NCBI GenBank assembly: GCA_050920955.1
Contig: JBPBQS010000009.1
Span: forward strand, 1-11,711
Source: CAXSEF01 sp050920955
GTDB lineage: Bacteria > Pseudomonadota > Alphaproteobacteria > Acetobacterales > Acetobacteraceae
Direction: 5' to 3'
Length of the DNA stretch: 11,711 nt
This document shows, one piece after another, positions 6,779 to 11,711 of the stretch. Both the position numbers and the translations under genes were made by a program. Under the pieces are notes generated by a model. It was not told the DNA's origin. It did not search any database and saw nothing but the letters and a program-made list of their open reading frames with translations. Every line of letters starts with the position of its first letter. Positions within the stretch are counted from its first letter, which is position 1.

Positions 6779-7199
6779 CGGGCGGCTCCGGGGTGACGAC
6801 GGCGAGGGCCGGAAGGAGGATGGCCGGGCTGGCGGCCCCGAACTGGCCATCGCCGGCAAGGGCGGTGGCGGGGGCTTAGCGTCGCCCATGCGCGGGAGCA
6901 AGGGCCGCCGCGGCACGGCGCGGGGCCGCGGCGGCCCCGGGAGGGGCACGCGCGCCCCGCCACGCGCCGCGCCACGATGTCGCCACGAGGCTGGCGCTAC
7001 GATGCGGATGCAACCCCGGCGTGCCCGGACACGAAGGCGAGGAGCCCGCGGAGGCGGATAAACGCCGGCCTGGTTAACCCGGAAGCAACCGGGGGCTGTC
7101 TTCATGCATTCTGGCAGGCAGGTGGCGCTCGCCACGGCCCCGTCCGGCACGACCCGGCCAGCGTGCCGGCCCGGCTTCATTCCAGCAAGGATTTCCCCT
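6779..7199. other. 421-bp divergent intergenic region between mreB and the lipoprotein pair
   Basis: It must carry the promoters of mreB (leftward) and of the lipoprotein genes (rightward), but I find no convincing -35/-10 pair for either. Recognisable structures are a perfect 13-bp inverted repeat at 6902-6937, a GGTTAACC palindrome at 7072-7079 and a CCCGG/CCGGG dyad at 7078-7082/7089-7093. No ORF here has codon structure or a ribosome site that I would trust. Confidence 0.6.
6902..6937. repeat. Perfect 13-bp inverted repeat upstream of mreB
   Basis: Arms GGGCCGCCGCGGC (6902-6914) and GCCGCGGCGGCCC (6925-6937) flank a 10-nt loop. It lies 124 nt upstream of the mreB start, in a region that could be promoter or 5' leader. 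It is unrelated in sequence to the two-hairpin element family. In DNA this GC-rich it may be fortuitous. Confidence 0.6.
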
Positions 7200-7433
7200 A
7201 TGCTCCGCAAGACCATCACGACCGTCGCCGCCGTGGGCCTCGCCCTGAGCCTCGCCGCCTGCGACCCGTACAGCCCCGGCCAGCGCGCCGTCGGCGGCGG
7301 CCTGCTCGGCGCCGGCGCGGGCGCGGCGATCGGCGGCCTCGCCGGCGGCGGCACCGGCGCGGGCATCGGCGCGCTGGCCGGCGGCGGCCTCGGCGCCGTG
7401 GGCGGTGCCGCCACCACGCCGAACCGCTACTGA
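7200..7433 (+). CDS. Small glycine-zipper lipoprotein (77 aa), first of a tandem pair
   Basis: The signal peptide MLRKTITTVAAVGLALSLAAC has a basic n-region and an LAAC lipobox with Cys21 as the acylated residue, so the mature protein starts CDPYSPGQ and is membrane anchored. The rest is a Gly/Ala-rich double glycine zipper (about 32-70, repeating GAGxGAAIGxLAGGG) like the glycine zipper 2TM/17-kDa surface antigen group. It ends soon after the zipper (TTPNRY). The start is ATG 7200 with AAGGA (7187-7191) 8 nt upstream; an upstream in-frame ATG (7104) lacks such a site and would bury the signal peptide. It is followed 44 bp later by a paralogue. Function is unknown; an envelope role is inferred from the lipobox. 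Confidence 0.85.
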   Translation: MLRKTITTVAAVGLALSLAACDPYSPGQRAVGGGLLGAGAGAAIGGLAGGGTGAGIGALAGGGLGAVGGAATTPNRY

Positions 7434-7477
7434 TCCGGGTCGGCGTCGCCGGCCCCGGACTGCAACAGGAGACCTCG

Positions 7478-7903
7478 ATGCTTTCGCGTTCCATGGCCGC
7501 AAGGCCCCTGCTGTTCCTGGGCCTGGCGGCGCTGTCGGCCTGTGCCAACCCCTACGACCCCGGCCAGCGCGCGGTCGGCGGCGGCCTGCTTGGCGCCGGC
7601 GGCGGCGCCGCGATCGGCGCCCTCGCGGGCGGCGGGCGCGGTGCGGCGATCGGCGCGCTTGCGGGCGGCGCGCTGGGCGCCGTCGGCGGCGCCTCGACCG
7701 CGCCGACGCCTCCCGCCTACGCGCCGGCCTACCCGCCGCCGGGCTACGGCAACACCGGCTATGCGCAGCCCGGCTACGGCGCTCCCGGCGGCTACGCTCC
7801 GCCGGCCGGCTACGGCCAGCAGGGCTACGCCCAGCCGGGCTACGCCCAGCCCGGGTATGGCCAGCCCGGCTACGGCGGCGCGCCGCAAGGCTACGACGAC
7901 TGA
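7478..7903 (+). CDS. Glycine-zipper lipoprotein with GY-rich C-terminal repeats (141 aa)
   Basis: This is a paralogue of the preceding gene. After a signal peptide with lipobox LSAC (Cys22), residues 24-73 match residues 22-71 of the neighbour at 42 of 50 positions without gaps. It then adds a Pro/Tyr/Gly tail (about 76-141) of repeats such as GYAQPGYG, likely disordered and surface- or periplasm-exposed. AGGAG (7467-7471) lies 6 nt before ATG 7478. The pair probably arose by tandem duplication, with the tail gained or lost in one copy. The two genes are likely co-transcribed. A strong palindrome follows the stop. Family assignment to glycine-zipper proteins is solid; the cellular role is not known. 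Confidence 0.85.
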   Translation: MLSRSMAARPLLFLGLAALSACANPYDPGQRAVGGGLLGAGGGAAIGALAGGGRGAAIGALAGGALGAVGGASTAPTPPAYAPAYPPPGYGNTGYAQPGYGAPGGYAPPAGYGQQGYAQPGYAQPGYGQPGYGGAPQGYDD

Positions 7904-7917
7904 GGCTGGGGATCGCG

Positions 7918-7950
7918 AGGCGGGGCCGAGGTTCCGCCTCGGCCCCGCCT
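7918..7950. terminator. Bidirectional terminator-like hairpin between convergent genes
   Basis: A perfect 14-bp stem pairs AGGCGGGGCCGAGG (7918-7931) with CCTCGGCCCCGCCT (7937-7950), loop TTCCG. It lies between the lipoprotein stop (7903) and the end of the opposing gene, whose stop codon (7949-7951) it overlaps. There is no T-tract on either side, so Rho-independent termination would rest on the very stable stem alone. Confidence 0.6.
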
Positions 7951-8383
7951 ATTCTCCGGCCGCTGGCGGGTCCGTGCGCGTCTGCCTGAGGCGCTCGGTG
8001 CAACGCTCCACCGTCTGGACCATCACCTCGCCCACACGCCGCACCTTCGGGTCCGCGTTGTCCAGCAGCCGGTCCGCCAGCATCAGGCTCGGCGACAGGA
8101 TACCGCGCAGGTCGTGGCGCAGGGACGACGTGCTCTCCTCCAGCTCCGCCAGCCGCGCCTGCGACTGCTCCGCCAGGCGCACGCGCTCGCGCAGCGCCGC
8201 CTCCTGGTCGCGCAGCGGCCGCACCACGAACGACCCGAGCCCGAGCTGCACCACCACGCCCGCCGCCACCGCCGCCACCAGCGCCACGGCGTCGCCCTGG
8301 CCCGGCGCGCGCATCGCCAGCTCCACCCCGATCAGCACCAGGATCGCCGTCGCCACGGACAACAGCAGGCAGTGACGGGCCAT
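7949..8383 (-). CDS. Two-TM membrane protein with HisKA-like H-box but no ATPase domain (144 aa)
   Basis: Two hydrophobic segments (about 5-24 and 32-55) lead into a charged coiled-coil linker (about 56-86) and then a phosphoacceptor-like helix SLRHDLRGILSPSLMLADRLL (88-108) with His90. The HDLRGILSP pattern matches histidine-kinase dimerisation (HisKA) H-boxes. The second helix of the hairpin (about 111-136) follows and the protein then ends, with no N, G1 or G2 boxes. It could be a phosphotransfer or dimerisation partner, or a decayed kinase; no frame around it restores a catalytic domain. The start is ATG 8383 with GAGGGA 7 nt upstream, 49 bp after the oxidoreductase gene on the same strand, so they may be co-transcribed. 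Confidence 0.7.
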   Translation of the reverse strand: MARHCLLLSVATAILVLIGVELAMRAPGQGDAVALVAAVAAGVVVQLGLGSFVVRPLRDQEAALRERVRLAEQSQARLAELEESTSSLRHDLRGILSPSLMLADRLLDNADPKVRRVGEVMVQTVERCTERLRQTRTDPPAAGE

Positions 8384-8432
8384 GCGGATTCCCTCTCTGG
8401 CGGCACGCCAGGTGCGTCCGCGGCGGCGGTGC

Positions 8433-9863
8433 CTAGGGCAGCCGCGCCAGCAGCCGCGCGAGTCGTCGCGTCCGCCCCGAGAACAGCCGGGGCGTGTAGA
8501 AGTTGCCCGCCGCCCGCTTCCCGGCCTCCGCGCGCGTCGGATATGCCACCATCATCCCCGCCAGCGTCGACAGCCTGACGCGCTGCCCGAGCGCCAGCGT
8601 CCACATCCCGATGGTCTCGCCCGCGTGCGGCGCCGCGATGCCCGCGCCCAGCAGCCGCCCGCGCGACACCACCAGCAGCGCCAGCCCGCGCGTGTCGGCC
8701 TCGCACACCGCGCGGTCGTTCTCCGCCATGTCCCAGCGCAGCACCTCGACCGCGTGCCCCGCCGCCCGCGCCTCGTCCGCGGTCATGCCCACCTGCGCCA
8801 GCTCCGGCGTCGTGAACGTCACCCGCGGCACCACGCGCGACACCCGCGCCGGCAGCCGGAACACCGCGCCGCGCACCACCACCCCCGCGTGGTGCCCCGC
8901 CAAGTGCGTGTAGGCTAGAGGCCCGATGCCGGCGACGTCCGCCACGTCGCCCGCCGCGTATACCCGGCGGTTGCTCGCCGAGCGCAGCGCCCGGTCCACC
9001 GCGATGCCGCGCGCCGAGAACGCGACCCCGCCCGCCTCCAGCCCCAGCCCGTCCAGCGACGCCCGCCGCCCCGCCGCCACCAGCAGGTGGCTACCCGCCA
9101 CGCGCCGCCCGTCCGCGAGCACCAGCGCCACGCCGCCGCCGTCGCGTTCCGCCGCCGCCACCGCGACGCCCTCGGTAACCGCGACGCCCAGCCGCAGCAG
9201 CGCCGCGCGCACGACGTCCGCCAGCGCCGGGTCCTCGCGCGACGCGATCCGCCCCTGCTCCACGACGCTGACCCGGCAGCCGAGCGCGGCGTGGGCCTCG
9301 GCCATCTCCAGCCCGATCGACCCGCCGCCCAGCACCACCAGGTGCGCCGGCTTCGTCTCCAGCCCGAACAGCGTCTCGTTGGTGAGGAACGGCACGTCCG
9401 CGAGCCCGGGCACGTCCGGCACCACCGGCCGGCTGCCCGCGGCCACCACGATCCGCCGCGCCGTCAGCCGCCGCTCGCCCCCCGGCAGCGCCACCGACAG
9501 CGCGTCGGGCGCCACGAAGCGCGCCGAGCCGCGCAGCACGGTGCAGCCCAGGCCCTCGTAGCGCGCCTGCGAGTCCGTCGGCGCGATCGTGTCGATGGCG
9601 CGCCGCACGTGCGCCCGCACCGCCGCCCAGTCGATCTCCGGCTCGCCCAGGCCGACCCCGAAGCGGCCCGCCTCGCGCGCGGACTGTGCCGCGCGGCCCG
9701 CCGACAGCAGCGCCTTGCTCGGCACGCAGCCGGCGTTCAGGCAGTCGCCGCCCATCTCCGCACGCTCCACCAGCACCGTGCGCAGGCCGAGCCGCGCCGA
9801 GGCGTTGGCCACGGACAGGCCGGCGGAGCCTGCGCCGATCACGGCGACGTCGAACTCGGGCAT
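8433..9863 (-). CDS. Mercuric-reductase-like FAD/NAD(P)-dependent disulfide oxidoreductase (476 aa)
   Basis: This is a group I pyridine nucleotide-disulfide oxidoreductase. The FAD-binding motif is GAGSAG (10-15), the redox-active pair is Cys41/Cys46 in GGDCLNAGCVPSK (38-50), the NAD(P) Rossmann motif is GGGSIG (179-184) and the second FAD contact is AAGD (303-306). The dimerisation domain starts near 345. The C-terminal HPTxxE of lipoamide dehydrogenase and glutathione reductase reads YPTRAE (441-446), with Tyr in place of the catalytic His, as in MerA. True MerA adds an N-terminal metal-binding domain and a C-terminal Cys pair; both are absent (tail RRLARLLARLP), so mercury reduction is unlikely. 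GGGAGG lies 6 nt before ATG 9863. The VTT-domain gene upstream on the same strand is a recurring partner of such oxidoreductases. The substrate is unknown. Confidence 0.88.
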   Translation of the reverse strand: MPEFDVAVIGAGSAGLSVANASARLGLRTVLVERAEMGGDCLNAGCVPSKALLSAGRAAQSAREAGRFGVGLGEPEIDWAAVRAHVRRAIDTIAPTDSQARYEGLGCTVLRGSARFVAPDALSVALPGGERRLTARRIVVAAGSRPVVPDVPGLADVPFLTNETLFGLETKPAHLVVLGGGSIGLEMAEAHAALGCRVSVVEQGRIASREDPALADVVRAALLRLGVAVTEGVAVAAAERDGGGVALVLADGRRVAGSHLLVAAGRRASLDGLGLEAGGVAFSARGIAVDRALRSASNRRVYAAGDVADVAGIGPLAYTHLAGHHAGVVVRGAVFRLPARVSRVVPRVTFTTPELAQVGMTADEARAAGHAVEVLRWDMAENDRAVCEADTRGLALLVVSRGRLLGAGIAAPHAGETIGMWTLALGQRVRLSTLAGMMVAYPTRAEAGKRAAGNFYTPRLFSGRTRRLARLLARLP

Positions 9864-9877
9864 TCCAGACCTCCCGG

Positions 9878-10014
9878 AGAAAGCAAGCCTGGGCTCTGCC
9901 CAGACCCGCCAGGGCGAGCCGCCCTGGACCGGCCTTCCTTAGGGGATGCGTTCCAAGGGCGCAGCCTTTGGCGGAGTTTGAGGCCCCTGCTTTAAGGAGG
10001 GCCTCAACCTTTCT
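9878..10014. repeat. Two-hairpin intergenic element, inverted pair e (e1 forward, e2 reverse)
   Basis: In e1, hairpin 1 is CTGGGC 9889-9894 with GCCCAG 9898-9903, and hairpin 2 is CCAGGGCG 9909-9916 with CGCCCTGG 9920-9927. In e2, hairpin 2 is CCAAGGGC with GCCTTTGG in the segment 9953-9971, with one G-T wobble. e2 hairpin 1 is an enlarged TTGAGGCCC 9978-9986 with GGGCCTCAA 9999-10007 and a 12-nt loop. The stop codon of the VTT gene (10004-10006) lies inside that last arm, so this copy overlaps coding sequence. The pair fills the gap between the VTT gene and the oxidoreductase. Confidence 0.88.
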
Positions 10015-10699
10015 TCAGCCGCCGCCAGACGGCAGGCGCCGCCGCCAGGGCCGCCAGCCCCGCCAGCGGCAGCAGCACCCGCGCCCCGAGCACGTCGCCC
10101 AGCGCCGGCGTGCCGCCCCGGTCCAGGACGCTGGCCAGGCCCGCGCCCGCCCAGCTCAGCACGGCGCTGGCCGGCGCGATGCCCAGGGCCGTGGCGGCCA
10201 GGAAGTCGCGCAGGCCCATCCCGGCCAGCGCCGGCGCCAGGTTCAGCACGAAGAACGGCACCACCGGCAGCAGACGCAGCGCCAGCAGCCCCGCGAAGCC
10301 GTCGCGCTCCAGGCCCGGCCGGACCCGCGCCACCATCCCCGCGAGCCGCCCGTGCGGCCGTGCCGCCAGCCATCCCGACGCCGCGCGACGCGCCGCCAGG
10401 AACAGCAGCGCCGCCCCGAGGCTCGCCCCCACGACGGTGCACGCGGCCCCCAGCCACGGGCCCAGCAGCAGCCCGCCCGCCAGCGTCATCACCGACGCCC
10501 CCGGCAGCGCCACCGCCGCCACCGCCCCGTACGCCAGCGTAAAGGCCAGGGGCGCCAGGACAGGGTGCGCCGCGACCTGGCCGGCCAGCGCCGCACGGTC
10601 CCGCGCCAGGGCAGGCAGCGACAGCAGGTGGCCGGCGCCGGACGCCCAGGCCGCGAGCAGGGCTGCGGCGATCAGGGCCAAGGGCCAGAAACGGGTCAT
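10004..10699 (-). CDS. TVP38/TMEM64-family (VTT domain) membrane protein
   Basis: This is a 231-aa inner-membrane protein of the DedA/VTT superfamily, whose members act in lipid scrambling or transport and membrane homeostasis. It has an N-terminal TM (about 5-22), a hydrophobic block with the first re-entrant motif (VALPGASVMTLAGGLLLGP, 63-81; GASLGAALLFLAAR, 91-104), and the second signature LRLLPVVPFFVLN (141-153) followed by LAGMGLRDFLAATALGIAPA (158-177), then a C-terminal TM (about 207-225). The start is ATG 10699 with AGGGTGG just upstream; the in-frame extension to 10942 would translate repeat f. The gene is divergent from rpmH and upstream of the flavin oxidoreductase, 140 bp apart with repeat pair e between. 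Family is confident; substrate is unknown. Confidence 0.9.
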   Translation of the reverse strand: MTRFWPLALIAAALLAAWASGAGHLLSLPALARDRAALAGQVAAHPVLAPLAFTLAYGAVAAVALPGASVMTLAGGLLLGPWLGAACTVVGASLGAALLFLAARRAASGWLAARPHGRLAGMVARVRPGLERDGFAGLLALRLLPVVPFFVLNLAPALAGMGLRDFLAATALGIAPASAVLSWAGAGLASVLDRGGTPALGDVLGARVLLPLAGLAALAAAPAVWRRLKKG

Positions 10700-10725
10700 C
10701 GCGCCACCCTGTCGGGCACGCGGAG

Positions 10726-10784
10726 AGGAAGCAAGGTTGAGGCTCCGCCTCAAGCTCCGCCAAAGGCTCGCCTTTGGAATCCAT
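10726..10784. repeat. Two-hairpin intergenic element, unit f (single, forward)
   Basis: Hairpin 1 is TTGAGGC 10737-10743 with GCCTCAA 10747-10753 (loop TCC). Hairpin 2 is CCAAAGGC 10760-10767 with GCCTTTGG 10770-10777 (loop TC). It lies between the VTT gene start and the rpmH promoter, so it sits on the 5' side of both divergent genes and cannot be a terminator for either. It is nearly identical to unit b2 in inverse orientation. Confidence 0.9.
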
Positions 10785-10825
10785 TCCGGGGAGGGAGGGG
10801 GCCTTGCGGCGAGTGCAGCGGCGCA

Positions 10826-10855
10826 TTGACGCCCGGCGGGCCACGCCCCTATAAG
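10826..10855 (+). promoter_or_regulatory. Sigma70-type promoter of rpmH-rnpA
   Basis: The -35 TTGACG (10826-10831) and -10 TATAAG (10850-10855) are separated by 18 bp in otherwise extremely GC-rich DNA. Transcription should begin near 10862, giving a leader of about 70 nt before rpmH. This is the best promoter match I found in the window, which fits a ribosomal-protein gene. Confidence 0.8.
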
Positions 10856-10931
10856 CCGCGGCTTGAACGGGACGGCCCCTGCGGCCTCCTGCGCCGCCGT
10901 TCGGCCGGCCCTGATCCTCTGGAGACTGCTC

Positions 10932-11066
10932 GTGAAGCGCACGTATCAACCCTCGAAGCTGGTCCGCAAGCGCCGTCACGGCTTCCGCGCCCGCATGGAA
11001 ACCGTGGGCGGCCGCAAGGTCGTGGCCAACCGGCGCACCAAGGGCCGCAAGCGCCTCTCGGCCTGA
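10932..11066 (+). CDS. rpmH: 50S ribosomal protein L34
   Basis: L34 is a small basic protein of the large ribosomal subunit. The 44-aa sequence MKRTYQPSKLVRKRRHGF at the N terminus, and the GRKVVANRRTKGRKRLSA end, are the canonical L34 pattern at normal length. The start is GTG 10932 with GGAG (10921-10924) 7 nt upstream. It is first in the conserved rpmH-rnpA-yidD block, 28 nt before rnpA. Confidence 0.98.
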   Translation: MKRTYQPSKLVRKRRHGFRARMETVGGRKVVANRRTKGRKRLSA

Positions 11067-11094
11067 CGGCAGCCGGCAAGGACAGGCGCCCGAC

Positions 11095-11484
11095 ATGGCG
11101 CCTCCAAGCCCCGAGCCCCCGCAGACCGGGCGCCTGCCGCCGCGCCTGAAGGTTCGCGCGGAGTTCCTGCGTGCCGCAGCCCGGGGTCGCAAGGCCGCCG
11201 TGCATGGTCTGGTTCTGCAGGCGTTCATGCGCGAGGACACCGATCCGTTGCGCGTGGGCTACACGGTGACGAAGAAGGTCGGCAACGCCGTGGTCCGCAA
11301 CCGCACGCGTCGGCGGTTGCGCGAGGCGGCCCGGCTGCTGCTGGCCGGGCAGGCGTTGCCCGGCGTGGACCTCGTGCTGATCGGCCGCGACGCCACGCGC
11401 GGGCGGCCATTCGGGCAGCTCCTGGACGATCTCGGCCGTGCCCTCGGCAAGGCCGGCGTGTCGCTGCCGGATGCTCCCCCGTGA
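11095..11484 (+). CDS. rnpA: Ribonuclease P protein component
   Basis: RnpA is the protein subunit of RNase P; with the catalytic RNA it removes 5' leaders from pre-tRNAs. It has 129 aa. The core begins at RLKVRAEFLRAAARGRKA (17-34), and the conserved basic RNR motif reads KKVGNAVVRNRTRRRLRE (60-77). A short Pro-rich N-terminal tail precedes the core. The start is ATG 11095, with AGG about 9 nt upstream. The stop overlaps the yidD start in a GTGA tetranucleotide (11481-11484), which implies translational coupling. Confidence 0.97.
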   Translation: MAPPSPEPPQTGRLPPRLKVRAEFLRAAARGRKAAVHGLVLQAFMREDTDPLRVGYTVTKKVGNAVVRNRTRRRLREAARLLLAGQALPGVDLVLIGRDATRGRPFGQLLDDLGRALGKAGVSLPDAPP

Positions 11485-11711
11485 TCTCGCCCGCCCTGCT
11501 GCTGACCGCGGCCCTGCGCGCCTACCAGTGGACGATCCGCCCGCTGATCCCGGGGGCGTGCCGCTTCGAGCCGGGGTGCAGCGAATACGCCGTGCAGGCC
11601 GTGCGCGAGCATGGCGCGGCGCGCGGCAGCGTGCTGGCGGCGTGGCGGGTGCTGCGCTGCAACCCGTTCTGCGACGGCGGCTACGACCCGGTGCCGCCCT
11701 GCGGCTGCCAG
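11481..11711 (+). CDS. yidD: Membrane protein insertion efficiency factor YidD (3' end outside window)
   Basis: YidD is a small membrane-associated protein that assists YidC-dependent insertion. 77 codons are visible before the window ends. The amphipathic N-terminal helix (LLLTAALRAYQWTIRPLIPG, 6-25) is followed by the cysteine motif CRFEPGCSEYAVQAVREHG (27-45) and LRCNPFCDGGYDPVP (58-72), matching the family pattern CRFxPTCSxYA...RCHPxxxGGxDPVP. The usual PTCS Thr is Gly and the usual RCHP His is Asn. The GTG start overlaps the rnpA stop by four bases. yidC would be expected next but is not in the window. Confidence 0.95.
   Translation, partial: MISPALLLTAALRAYQWTIRPLIPGACRFEPGCSEYAVQAVREHGAARGSVLAAWRVLRCNPFCDGGYDPVPPCGCQ

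Noticed and set aside
6875..6901. mreB promoter candidate on the minus strand (TTGCTC and GCTAAG)
   Set aside because: The spacer is only 15 bp and both hexamers are weak; too poor to annotate.
8433..9863. Calling the oxidoreductase merA (mercuric reductase) or lpd
   Set aside because: The C-terminal Cys pair and N-terminal metal-binding domain of MerA are absent, there are no mer genes nearby, and the catalytic His of Lpd is Tyr.
351..10784. CRISPR array interpretation of the palindromic repeats
   Set aside because: Copies are dispersed over 10 kb in both orientations, vary in stem sequence and have genes rather than uniform spacers between them.
10700..10931. Replication origin near rpmH
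   Set aside because: rpmH lies near oriC in some bacteria, but I see no DnaA-box cluster or AT-rich unwinding region here, and in alphaproteobacteria oriC is usually elsewhere.

Overview
The window comes from a very GC-rich alphaproteobacterium. Gene content and codon use suggest Acetobacteraceae/Rhodospirillales (Roseomonas-like). That placement is an inference from the mre cluster, the rpmH-rnpA-yidD block, the alphaproteobacterial LexA-type box and the style of the intergenic hairpin repeats; no database was searched.

Layout. Positions 1-350 hold the 3' end of a plus-strand HigA/XRE-type regulator whose N-terminal part is built of palindromic octapeptide repeats. Positions 516-6778 hold the rod-shape (elongasome) cluster on the minus strand, transcribed mreB > mreC > mreD > mrdA (PBP2) > rodA. 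mreB is separated from mreC by 451 bp containing a GTTC-N7-GTTC box, a possible 46-codon plus-strand gene and a hairpin-repeat pair. Positions 7200-7903 hold two tandem, paralogous glycine-zipper lipoprotein genes on the plus strand. Positions 7949-10699 (minus) hold a TVP38/TMEM64 (VTT) membrane protein, a mercuric-reductase-like flavin disulfide oxidoreductase and a small membrane protein with a histidine-kinase H-box but no ATPase domain. Positions 10932-11711 (plus) hold rpmH, rnpA and the start of yidD behind a clear sigma70-type promoter.

The elongasome genes work together. MreB filaments, linked through MreC and MreD, position the RodA glycosyltransferase and PBP2 transpeptidase for lateral wall synthesis. 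The rpmH-rnpA-yidD block supplies L34, the RNase P protein and a membrane-insertion helper. The VTT protein and oxidoreductase look like a co-transcribed membrane/redox pair of unknown substrate.

The main structural feature outside the genes is a family of ten copies of a two-hairpin element. Four inverted pairs and two singles fill nearly every intercistronic gap and abut stop or start codons. Their stem sequences differ between copies, with both arms changed together. The most testable new gene candidate is the 46-codon ORF at 5463-5603 under the putative SOS box.
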